DNA of 64,000 bases from Catellatospora sp. TT07R-123 (GTDB lineage: Bacteria > Actinomycetota > Actinomycetes > Mycobacteriales > Micromonosporaceae). The first letter of the stretch is position 1, and each line of letters opens with the position of its first letter. The notes beneath the pieces were generated by a model. That model ran no database searches and was not told the DNA's origin. It saw only the letters and a list, made by a program, of their open reading frames with translations. The DNA is taken from the NCBI RefSeq assembly GCF_018327705.1, contig NZ_BNEM01000002.1:3224001-3288000 (forward strand), in the 5' to 3' direction. Both the position numbers and the translations under genes were made by a program. Positions 1-7,244 of the stretch are shown piece after piece.

Positions 1-421
1 CGTTGATCCTGGTCCGTACCACGAGAATGCCGTTGGCCAGGCCGACCAGCGCGCCCAGCAGGAGCGCCCCCGGCACCGCCAGCACGGCGGGCCAGCCCGC
101 CTCCAGCATGAGCCAGGCCGACACCATGGCGCAGAAGCCGGTGAGCACGCCCACCGACAGGTTCATCTGCCCGATCGCCAGCACCGTCATCTGCGCCAGC
201 CCGATCACCATCGGCACGGCCAGGAAGCGGAAGAACGCGGCGAGCGTGCCGGAGGTGAGCATGTTGCCGTCGGTGGCGATCGTCAGCGCCACGAACCCGA
301 TCAGCGCGATCGTGACCAGGGTGAACTCGGAGCCGCGGACGGCACGGCGCCAGCCGCGCCGGGGCGCGGTTGCCGAGGTCGGCACGGCGGCGTCCGCCGC
401 CAGGGTCTCGGAGGCGGTCAT
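1..421 (-). CDS. ABC sugar transporter permease, partial (runs off left edge)
   Basis: Inner-membrane permease of a ribose/branched-type ABC importer. Only the first 140 codons, read leftward from ATG at 421, are in the window. They show a cytoplasmic N-terminus rich in Arg (about residues 1-32) and then alternating hydrophobic segments (about 33-47, 65-85, 95-130) with the GLAQMTVLAIGQMNLSVG-type stretch seen in RbsC-like permeases. The start overlaps the stop of the preceding permease as ATGA (418-421), so the two are probably translationally coupled and form a heterodimeric channel. The ATPase expected in such an operon is not in view. Family is clear, substrate is not. Confidence 0.85.
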   Translation of the reverse strand, partial: MTASETLAADAAVPTSATAPRRGWRRAVRGSEFTLVTIALIGFVALTIATDGNMLTSGTLAAFFRFLAVPMVIGLAQMTVLAIGQMNLSVGVLTGFCAMVSAWLMLEAGWPAVLAVPGALLLGALVGLANGILVVRTRIN

Positions 422-1464
422 GCCGGAACTCCCCGCTTCTCGGCCACCACGTGGCGCACCCGGTCCAGCGACAGCGCGAGCAGCAGGATGAGGCCGATGT
501 AGAGCTTCAGCTCGTCCACCTGGAACTGGAGCAGGTTCAGGCCCTTATAGATGACCTGGACGATGGCGGTGCCGAGCACCGTGCCCAGGACGCTCACGGC
601 ACCGCCGACCAGCAGCGTGCCGCCCAGCACCGGGGCCAGGAACGAGGGCAGCAGGAACCCGTCGCCGATGCTGGCGGAGAAGGCGCCGTTGTTGGCGGCG
701 AGCAGGAACCCGGCCAGGCCCGCGAGCACACCCGACAGCGCGTGCGCCTGGATGATCCGGGACCGCACCGGGATGCCCGACAGCGTCGCGGCCTTCTCGC
801 TGGCCCCGATCATCAGCACCTCGCGGCCGACCCGCGACCAGCGGAACAGCAGGCCCACCAGCAGTACGGCGACCAGGGCGTACGGGACCTGCAACGGGAT
901 CGGCGGGCCGCACACGTCGCCGACGCAGTAGTCGGCGAAGGTGTCGCTGCGCATCTCGGCCATCCCGGCGGGCTGCCCGGCGAAGGCGACGCCCTCGGTG
1001 AACGTGGCGTACAGCAGGGAGACCAGGCCGATCAGGGCGAAGTCGAGCGCGAGGGTCACCACGAAGGAGTTGACTCCGGTGGTGGTGACGATCAGCCCGG
1101 CCAGCGCGCCGAGCAGCCCGGCCGCGGCCATCCCGGCCAGCAGCGCGACCGGCAGCGACACGTCGAACCGGTCGTGCACGAGCCCGGCGGTGAACGCGCT
1201 GAACGCGGCCATCCGGCCGACGGCCATGTTCATGTGCCCCAGCGAGAGGACGGACAGCTGGGCGAGGCCGACCACGGCGTACACGCTGATGTCGGCCTGT
1301 AGCGGCACCAGGGTCAGGTAGGTGTTGAGGAAGCCCGGTCGCAGCGTGGCGAACAGCGCGACCAGGGCGATCAGCAGTACGACCAGGCCGATGCGGGGGT
1401 TGGCCCACAGCGGCAGGGCTCGGGGCGGCGGCGGGGATGGTGCGGGTGGCGCGGCGTCGGTCAC
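418..1464 (-). CDS. ABC sugar transporter permease (RbsC/BPD_transp_2 type)
   Basis: 348-residue polytopic permease expected to work with the binding protein encoded just upstream and the partial permease just downstream. After a Pro-rich cytoplasmic N-terminus (residues 1-22) there are about eight to ten hydrophobic segments. The stretch VVGLAQLSVLSLGHMNMAVG (about 65-84) matches the equivalent part of the second permease, and a loop reading GIPVRSRIIQAHALSG (about 232-247) is typical of the family and contacts the ATPase. The 152-bp gap to the binding-protein gene holds a palindromic element (1517-1573). The stop overlaps the next start. Substrate cannot be told from sequence. A simple sugar or cyclitol is the family norm. 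Confidence 0.88.
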   Translation of the reverse strand: MTDAAPPAPSPPPPRALPLWANPRIGLVVLLIALVALFATLRPGFLNTYLTLVPLQADISVYAVVGLAQLSVLSLGHMNMAVGRMAAFSAFTAGLVHDRFDVSLPVALLAGMAAAGLLGALAGLIVTTTGVNSFVVTLALDFALIGLVSLLYATFTEGVAFAGQPAGMAEMRSDTFADYCVGDVCGPPIPLQVPYALVAVLLVGLLFRWSRVGREVLMIGASEKAATLSGIPVRSRIIQAHALSGVLAGLAGFLLAANNGAFSASIGDGFLLPSFLAPVLGGTLLVGGAVSVLGTVLGTAIVQVIYKGLNLLQFQVDELKLYIGLILLLALSLDRVRHVVAEKRGVPA

Positions 1465-1516
1465 GGCGGTCTCCGGGAGGGGGTCGGGACGGCGCGGCGA
1501 CGTCGTTGATCAGCCG

Positions 1517-1573
1517 AGTTGCCGGGCGATCGGGCGTATCTTGCGGGATCATTGCCCCGATTGCCCGGCAACT
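1517..1573. repeat. Palindromic element, family A, copy 1
   Basis: Inverted repeat with 18-bp arms (AGTTGCCGGGCGATCGGG at 1517-1534, its complement at 1556-1573 with one G/A change that still allows a G-U pair) around a 21-base loop beginning CGTATCTTG. The same element recurs at 56559-56619 and 63220-63282. Here it lies between a binding-protein gene and its permease gene, where an RNA hairpin could stabilise the upstream message and lower permease expression, as REP elements do in malEFG-type operons. That role is inference. Confidence 0.85.
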
Positions 1574-1616
1574 TGCGCAAACAGCGATCAGCGCGCGCCG
1601 ACGCGCCGGGGCGGTA

Positions 1617-2666
1617 CTACTTGCAGGTGAGGTACTTGGAGTCGAAGTCCTGCTTCAGGGAGTCGGTCTTGGCCTGGCGGTCGTTGTCGTAGGTGCCGAC
1701 GTTGGCCGTGGTGACCACGAACGATCCGGAGTCGATGATGACCCCGGGGGTGGCCATCGTGCAGCCCCCGGCCAGCTTCTCCAGCGCGTACGAGCCGACG
1801 TAGCCCTGGCCCAGCGGGTTCTGGAGCACGGTGGCGGCCACCGAGCCGTCCTTGATGCCGTCGATGATGGTCGGGTCGTCGTCGATCGCGATGACCTTGA
1901 TCGGCAGCTTGGCCTGCTTGACGCCGCCGGCCGCCGCGACCGCCGGGTTGTACGCGGTGGTGACGATGCCGTTGACCTGGGTGCCCTTGGCCGCGAGCAG
2001 GTCGGCGACGGCCTTCTGCGCGGTCTGCAGGTCCTTGTCGATGTCGGTGATGGTGTCGAGCAGCTTCACCTTGCCGCCGGTCTCGTCGACGGCCTTCTGC
2101 ACGCCCGCGATGCGGCGCTGGGTGTTGGAGTCGACCTTGTTACCGGTGAGGTGGACCAGGTTGCCCTGGCCGCCCATGGCCTCGATCGCCGCCTTGGCCG
2201 CCTTGTACGCGGCCTCCTGCACGTCGGTCGACAGGCAGAAGTCGGCCTCGTTCTTGTCGCCGGCCGGGCAGGACGCCAGCGACGCGACGTGGAAGCCCTT
2301 GCCCTTGAGGTTGGTGAAGGTGGCGTTGATGTTCTCCGGCGCGACGCCGAAGATGCCGAACGCGTTGTAGCCCTGCGCGGCGAGCGAGGTCAGCACGTCG
2401 TTCTGCTTGGTCTGGTCCCAGCCGGCGGTCTCGTTGTAGGTGACGTCGCCGAGGCCGAAGTCGGCCTTGGCCTTGTCGCCGGCGCTCTTCCACGGCTGGA
2501 AGTACGGGTGTGCGCCGCCGGGGACGAGCGCGACCTTGACCTGGGCCGGGGTGAGCGCCGACGACCCCTTGTCCGGGTCGTCGGACTTCTTGGTACACGC
2601 GGCGGCGGCGAGGGTGAGCAGCATCGCGACGCCGATGGTGGAGCCCAGTCGAACCAACGGTCTCAT
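1617..2666 (-). CDS. ABC transporter substrate-binding lipoprotein (Peripla_BP_4 type)
   Basis: 349-residue extracytoplasmic sugar-binding protein feeding the two permeases downstream. A lipoprotein signal peptide is plain: basic start, hydrophobic core and lipobox AAAC with Cys24, followed by charged KKSDDPD. The rest resembles ribose-type binding proteins: VKVALVPGGAHPYFQPWKSA near residue 45, a central Asn-Ala-Gly region, and IDDDPTIIDGIKDGSVAATV with the following NPLGQG near 265-290, which corresponds to the usual hinge and effector-loop region. A good Shine-Dalgarno (AGGGAGGAAC) precedes ATG 2666. A CCTATAGG palindrome lies about 70 bp upstream. First gene of the operon. Confidence 0.9.
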   Translation of the reverse strand: MRPLVRLGSTIGVAMLLTLAAAACTKKSDDPDKGSSALTPAQVKVALVPGGAHPYFQPWKSAGDKAKADFGLGDVTYNETAGWDQTKQNDVLTSLAAQGYNAFGIFGVAPENINATFTNLKGKGFHVASLASCPAGDKNEADFCLSTDVQEAAYKAAKAAIEAMGGQGNLVHLTGNKVDSNTQRRIAGVQKAVDETGGKVKLLDTITDIDKDLQTAQKAVADLLAAKGTQVNGIVTTAYNPAVAAAGGVKQAKLPIKVIAIDDDPTIIDGIKDGSVAATVLQNPLGQGYVGSYALEKLAGGCTMATPGVIIDSGSFVVTTANVGTYDNDRQAKTDSLKQDFDSKYLTCK

Positions 2667-2734
2667 GACCGGTTCCTCCCTGGATGAATGATCGGGTTAT
2701 CGGGGGGACGAGCAGCGGGTCTTGGAAATCCACG

Positions 2735-2758
2735 ATCCTATAGGATATTTCCTAGATG
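2735..2758. promoter_or_regulatory. CCTATAGG-type operator, site 1
   Basis: Perfect 12-bp palindrome ATCCTATAGGAT at 2735-2746, continued by ATTTCCTAGATG. With the overlapping half-site it reads TAGGA-n4-TCCTA-TAGGA in the direction of the binding-protein gene, whose start is about 70 bp away. The box and its ATTTC...GATG continuation recur near 16155 and 24196. Probably a repressor site for the sugar importer. The regulator is not identified. Confidence 0.65.
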
Positions 2759-2842
2759 TTTACTCGGTCACGTCGGCGACGTCAACCCCTTCCCGGGCGC
2801 GCAATTCTCAGTGATCACTTGCATATGCCCCGAGCAGCACGA

Positions 2843-2877
2843 ACGCCCGGACTGGCCGATGTGGCCGGTCCGGGCGT
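2843..2877 (-). terminator. Terminator hairpin of the secreted-enzyme genes
   Basis: Arms of 15 bp (ACGCCCGGACTGGCC at 2843-2857 against 2863-2877, one mismatch) with a 5-base loop, starting 15 bases past the stop of the GH99-like gene. Strong GC hairpin without a long T run, as is common in actinobacteria. Confidence 0.75.
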
Positions 2878-2891
2878 CCGCGGTACGGGGG

Positions 2892-4337
2892 TCAGCTCGT
2901 GGCCAGTTCGAACTTCTCCCAGGTGCCGATGGCGGTGCGGTTGGCGATCAGGGGCGCCGCCCCGGCGTTCTCGGCGGTGACGTAGCGGCCGTTGGCCTGC
3001 GCGCGCAGGCTGAAGCTGCCGTCACCGTTGTTGACCAGCGCGAACGTCTCCCAGGCGCCGACCGCGGTGCGGTTGGCGATCAGGGGCGCCGCCCCGGCGT
3101 TGTCGGCCGTGACGATCAGGCCGTTGGCCTTGGACCGCAGCGCGATGTTGCCGCCGCCCAGGGTGATCTGGTCGTACTGCTCCCACGGGCCGATGCCGGT
3201 GCCCTTGGCGATCAGCGGGCTCGCACCGGCGTTGTCCGCCGTCACGAACCTCCCGTTCGCCCTTGCCCGCAGCGCCAGGAAGGACTGCTGCGGGGGCGGG
3301 CTGAACCTGTTCACCCAGTAGCGGGTGCGGTCCAGGTACGCCGTCTGCGACGCGGTGCCCGTGGTGCCGTAGGCGCCGACGTACGTCAGGTAGCCCTGGC
3401 CGCCGGGCGGGGTGGCGCTGGCGGGCTCGATGACCGAGCCCTCGTGCCACTCGTTGAACGAGGTGATCGAGACCCAGGTCGGCGGGCCGCCGTTGGCCGG
3501 GTTCAGGGCGTTGTCCCATTCCCGGTCGTAGGTGGCGCCGTTGTCCCGGTTCAGGGTCGGGGTGGTGTTGCCGGGCACGGCCCGGTCGTCGACGTACCCC
3601 GGGCCGACCGAGGGCGCCCAGACCAGGCCGTTGGCCTTGCAGAAGGCCGCGGCGTTCGCCCAGCCCGGCGCGGACGCCCCGGCGATCGCGTCGTACGTGT
3701 ACATCCCGCCGAAGCCGGCCGTCTTCGAGGTGTCGGTGGTCTGCGCCAGGATGATGTTGGCGCTCTTCAGCGGGGCGATCGCCGACCAGTCGGCGATGCG
3801 CAGGCTCTCGAACACGTAGAACGCGGGCCGGTTGCCGTGCCCGGCGTCGCGGTAGTACGCCGGGTGGCCGCCGTAGCGGGAGTTGAGGTAGCCGACGTCG
3901 GAGACGGTCGAGGCCGCGGTGCGCCCCGCGTACGGCTCCAGGTGCCAGGCCACCTTGATGCCCTGCCGGGCGGCCGCGTCGAGCACCATGGGGACCAGGC
4001 GGTCCTCGTAGGAGCCCTGGCCCCACCAGCTGTAGACGATGACGCCGACCCCGGCCTGGGCGATCCAGGCCATGTGCTGGTCGACGGCCGCGACGGCGCC
4101 CGAGTCGTACGCCCCGAGCACCGGGTACAGGTTCGCCCCGATGTCGCCGGGCGGGGTGTGCCCGCCCTGCTGCCAGTGCCGGTACGACCCGTTGACCGCC
4201 GGGCTGCCGTACCAGGAGTAGTAGAAGATGTGCACGTTCGGCGAGACGGGCGGCGCCGCCTGCGCCGGGGTCGGCAGGACCACGGCGAGGCCGAGCAGCA
4301 GCGCGCACGCCGCGAGCAATCGGAAGAGCTGCTTCAT
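2892..4337 (-). CDS. Secreted GH99-like glycoside hydrolase with fascin-like tail
   Basis: 481-residue secreted enzyme. Signal peptide 1-27 (MKQLFRLL start, cleavage near AQA-APP). The catalytic domain (about 33-340) has GH99 landmarks: FYYSWYG near the start, WHLEPYAGR near 133-139, and SFNEWHEG near 293-300 followed by IEPA. The two Glu of the EWHE motif (about 296 and 299) correspond to the catalytic pair known in bacterial GH99 endo-alpha-mannosidases. The C-terminal 130 residues are fascin-like beta-trefoil repeats (ANGRFVTADNAG, SKANGLIVTADNAG, AQANGRYVTAENAG), likely carbohydrate binding. The start was chosen at 4337, not at an upstream in-frame ATG, because GAGGAGG lies 9 bases before it and the signal peptide begins there. 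It follows the sugar dehydrogenase gene by 14 bp. Confidence 0.85.
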   Translation of the reverse strand: MKQLFRLLAACALLLGLAVVLPTPAQAAPPVSPNVHIFYYSWYGSPAVNGSYRHWQQGGHTPPGDIGANLYPVLGAYDSGAVAAVDQHMAWIAQAGVGVIVYSWWGQGSYEDRLVPMVLDAAARQGIKVAWHLEPYAGRTAASTVSDVGYLNSRYGGHPAYYRDAGHGNRPAFYVFESLRIADWSAIAPLKSANIILAQTTDTSKTAGFGGMYTYDAIAGASAPGWANAAAFCKANGLVWAPSVGPGYVDDRAVPGNTTPTLNRDNGATYDREWDNALNPANGGPPTWVSITSFNEWHEGSVIEPASATPPGGQGYLTYVGAYGTTGTASQTAYLDRTRYWVNRFSPPPQQSFLALRARANGRFVTADNAGASPLIAKGTGIGPWEQYDQITLGGGNIALRSKANGLIVTADNAGAAPLIANRTAVGAWETFALVNNGDGSFSLRAQANGRYVTAENAGAAPLIANRTAIGTWEKFELATS

Positions 4338-4351
4338 GAGCGCCTGCCTCC

Positions 4352-7171
4352 TCACGAGGTGACCAGGTCGAACTTCTCCCACGCCCCGATGGCCGCCCGG
4401 TTGGCGATCAGCGGCTCGTTGCCGTTGTTCTCGGCGGTGACGTACTGCCCGTTGGCCTGCGCCTTCAGGCTGACGCTGCCGTCGCTGTTGGTGATCAGCG
4501 CGAACGTCTCCCAGGGGCCGACGGCGGTGCGGTTGGCGATCAGCGCGGCCGCGCCGCTGTTCTCGGCGCAGACGTACAGCCCGTTGACCTTGGCGCGCAG
4601 CGCGATGTTGCCGCCGCCGAGGTTGACCAGGTCGTACTGCTGAGCCAGCGCCACGGTGGTCGCGCTGGCGATCAGCGCGGTGCTGCCCGCGGTGACGTAC
4701 TTGCTGTTCACCCGGGCCTTCCAGGTCGTCACCGGGGTGGCCCCGCCGGTGGCGAAGGTGAACGCGTCGACGTCGAACAGGTTGCCCGCGCCGCCCTTGA
4801 ACACCAGGTACAGCGTGGTCGGGCCGGACGGGGCGCCGGACAGGCCCGCTGTGACGTTGGTGAACGTCTCCCAGCTGCCCGTGACCGGGACGGTCACCGT
4901 GCCCAGCAGGGTGCCGGTGGCCGAGCCGGTGCGGACCTCGATGATGCCGCCCGCGCCCGCCGAGGCGGCCCGGACGGTGATCGAGGTGGCGTTGGACAGG
5001 TTGTACGGCGTGTACGCGATCCAGTCGCCGTTCTCGATGAACCCGGCGGTACGGCCGCCCTCGGCCGCCGCGTGGTCGGCCAGCTGGACGCCCGACTGCG
5101 AGCTGAAGTGCTCACCCTGCCGGTGCTTGGGCTGCAGGGTGCGCACGGTGCGCGAGGTCAGCCCGCCGTTGTCGGTGTAGCTGGCGTCGAAGACGCCGAA
5201 GATGTTCGCGGCCGCGTCGTGCTCGCCGTCCACCGGGACGGTGATCGAGCCGGTGCAGCCGGTCTTCGAGGTGATCTGGTGCGCGTGGCTGTCGTGGCCG
5301 AGCGAGTAGGTCACGGTCACCTTGGTGCAGTTGACCGTGCCGTCCTCCGGGTCGGTGACGCTGACCTGGAACGGGATGGTGTCACCGAAGTTGAACAGCT
5401 GCCCGTCGCCGGGAAGCTGGAGGTTGACCGTGGGCGCGGTGTTGCCGACCGTGATGACCAGGCTCGCCGTGCCGGACAGGCCGCCCGGGTCGGTGACCTT
5501 CAGCGTCGGGGTGTACGTCCCGTTGGTGCTGTAGGTCTTGGTCGGGTTGGCCGCCGTCGAGGTGGTGCCGTCGCCGAAGGTCCACAGGTAGCTCAGCGCC
5601 CCGCCCTCGGGGTCGGAGCTGCCCGCCGAGGAGAAGGTGACGGCCAGCGGCGCCGGGCCGGAGGTCTTGTTCGCCGAGGCGACCGCGACCGGGTTGCGGT
5701 TGGCCCCGGCGATGTACTCGACCCGGAACAGGCCCGCGTTGTTGGAGCCGGTGCCGTAGTCGAGCACGTAGAGCGCGCCGTCCGGGCCGAAGGCCATGTC
5801 CATGACCTGGGTGCCGGTCCACGGGAAGGCCGAGATCTCGCCCGGGGTGCCGTCGGCGTTGACGGCGATCGCCTTGATCCACTTGCGGCCGTACTCGCCG
5901 GCGAAGAAGCGGCCGTCCAGCGACTGCGGGAACTTGACGTTCGAGGTGGAGGAGGCGTTGTAGCGGTAGACCGGGCCGCCCATCGGCGACTCCGAGCCGG
6001 AGCCGAACTCCGGCGGCGTGCCGGCGTCGCCGGCGTACCGGATCCAGGCGGGTTTGGCGGCGGGCAGGGTGCCCTGGCCCGTGTTGCGGAACGAGTTGTT
6101 GGCCGGGCCGCCGGAGCAGTTGAACTTCGCGCCGGTGCTGTTGCTGGCGAAGTTCCACTCGTTGTACGTCTCGGTGGTGGTGTTCGTGCCGGTGCAGTAC
6201 GGCCAGCCGTAGTTGCCCGGCGCGGTGATCCGGTCGAACTCGACCTGCCCCTGCGGGCCCCGGTTGGCGTCGGTGGTGCCCGCGTCCGGCCCGTAGTCGC
6301 CGAGGTAGACGATGCCGGTGGCCTTGTCCACGCTCATCCGGAACGGGTTGCGGAAGCCCATCGCGTAGATCTCGGCGCGGGTGTTCGCCGTGCCGGGCGC
6401 GAACAGGTTGCCCGACGGGATGGTGTAGGTCCCGTCGGCCTGCGGCTTGATCCGCAGCAGCTTGCCGCGCAGGTCGTTGGTGTTGCCCGCGGACCGCTGC
6501 GCGTCGAACTGCGGGTTGCGGTCGGTCCGCTCGTCGATCGGGCTGTACCCGGCCGAGTCGAACGGGTTGGTGTCGTCGCCGGTGGTCAGGTACAGGTTGC
6601 CCGCGGTGTCGAAGTCGATGTCGCCACCGACGTGGCAGCACTGGCCGCGGTCGTTGTCGACGGTCAGCACCACCTTCTCGCTGCCGAGGTTGAGCGTGTC
6701 GTCGGCGTTGAGGGTGAACCGGGACAGGTTCAGGTGGCCCTTCCACGCGTTGAAGTCCGCCGCGGTGCCGGTGGTCGGCGCGTCCCCGGCGGGGGTGCTC
6801 AGCGTCGGGGAGTAGTACAGCCATACGTAGCGGTTGGTGGCGAAGCCGGGGTCGACCGCGACGCCCTGGAGGCCCTCCTCGTCGTGGGTGTAGACGGTGA
6901 GCTTGCCCGCCTGCTTGGTGTTGCCGTTGACGTCGGTGACCCGGACTGTGCCGTCCCGGGCGGTGTGGATGACCGAGCGGTTGGGCAGCACCGCCAGCGA
7001 CATGGGCTCGCCGAGTTCGGCCGAGCCGGACGCCAGCGACACCTGCTGGTAGTCGCCTGCCGGGATCGGCGCCGCCAGCGCGGTGGTCGGCGCTCCGGCC
7101 GACACGACCACGGTGGCCGCGAGGGTGGCGACGGCGGTGAACCACAGCCGCCGCCGAGGGATGTGCCTCAT
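4352..7171 (-). CDS. Secreted PQQ-type sugar dehydrogenase with PKD, CBM6-like and fascin-like domains
   Basis: 939-residue secreted multidomain protein. Signal peptide about 1-33. Residues about 40-488 form a glucose/sorbosone dehydrogenase-like beta-propeller (GSDH) with the subgroup motif RGQCCHVGGDIDFD at 175-188 and repeated GPDGALYVLDYG-type strands. A PKD domain follows (about 493-576, with YLWTFGDGT), then an Ig-like region, a CBM6-like domain (about 681-803, GEHF...ENGDWIAY...FDVDAFTF) and a fascin-like trefoil (about 808-939). By family it would oxidise a sugar, probably with bound PQQ and calcium, outside the cell. This organisation accompanies ThuA domains in many actinobacteria and Bacteroidetes. 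Shine-Dalgarno GGAAGGAAC precedes ATG 7171. Cofactor and substrate are unproven. Confidence 0.85.
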   Translation of the reverse strand: MRHIPRRRLWFTAVATLAATVVVSAGAPTTALAAPIPAGDYQQVSLASGSAELGEPMSLAVLPNRSVIHTARDGTVRVTDVNGNTKQAGKLTVYTHDEEGLQGVAVDPGFATNRYVWLYYSPTLSTPAGDAPTTGTAADFNAWKGHLNLSRFTLNADDTLNLGSEKVVLTVDNDRGQCCHVGGDIDFDTAGNLYLTTGDDTNPFDSAGYSPIDERTDRNPQFDAQRSAGNTNDLRGKLLRIKPQADGTYTIPSGNLFAPGTANTRAEIYAMGFRNPFRMSVDKATGIVYLGDYGPDAGTTDANRGPQGQVEFDRITAPGNYGWPYCTGTNTTTETYNEWNFASNSTGAKFNCSGGPANNSFRNTGQGTLPAAKPAWIRYAGDAGTPPEFGSGSESPMGGPVYRYNASSTSNVKFPQSLDGRFFAGEYGRKWIKAIAVNADGTPGEISAFPWTGTQVMDMAFGPDGALYVLDYGTGSNNAGLFRVEYIAGANRNPVAVASANKTSGPAPLAVTFSSAGSSDPEGGALSYLWTFGDGTTSTAANPTKTYSTNGTYTPTLKVTDPGGLSGTASLVITVGNTAPTVNLQLPGDGQLFNFGDTIPFQVSVTDPEDGTVNCTKVTVTYSLGHDSHAHQITSKTGCTGSITVPVDGEHDAAANIFGVFDASYTDNGGLTSRTVRTLQPKHRQGEHFSSQSGVQLADHAAAEGGRTAGFIENGDWIAYTPYNLSNATSITVRAASAGAGGIIEVRTGSATGTLLGTVTVPVTGSWETFTNVTAGLSGAPSGPTTLYLVFKGGAGNLFDVDAFTFATGGATPVTTWKARVNSKYVTAGSTALIASATTVALAQQYDLVNLGGGNIALRAKVNGLYVCAENSGAAALIANRTAVGPWETFALITNSDGSVSLKAQANGQYVTAENNGNEPLIANRAAIGAWEKFDLVTS

Positions 7172-7194
7172 GCGGGTTCCTTCCGGTGGGGGGT

Positions 7195-7224
7195 GCCCCG
7201 GCGCGCTCGGGCACGCGCCGGGGC
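7195..7224 (-). terminator. Intergenic hairpin
   Basis: Perfect 11-bp arms (GCCCCGGCGCG at 7195-7205 and its complement at 7214-7224) with an 8-base loop, 21 bases after the stop of the ThuA-DUF1080 gene and before the next start. May end or attenuate transcription between the two genes. Confidence 0.65.
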
Positions 7225-7244
7225 GGGGGTGGGAGAGGACGGAG

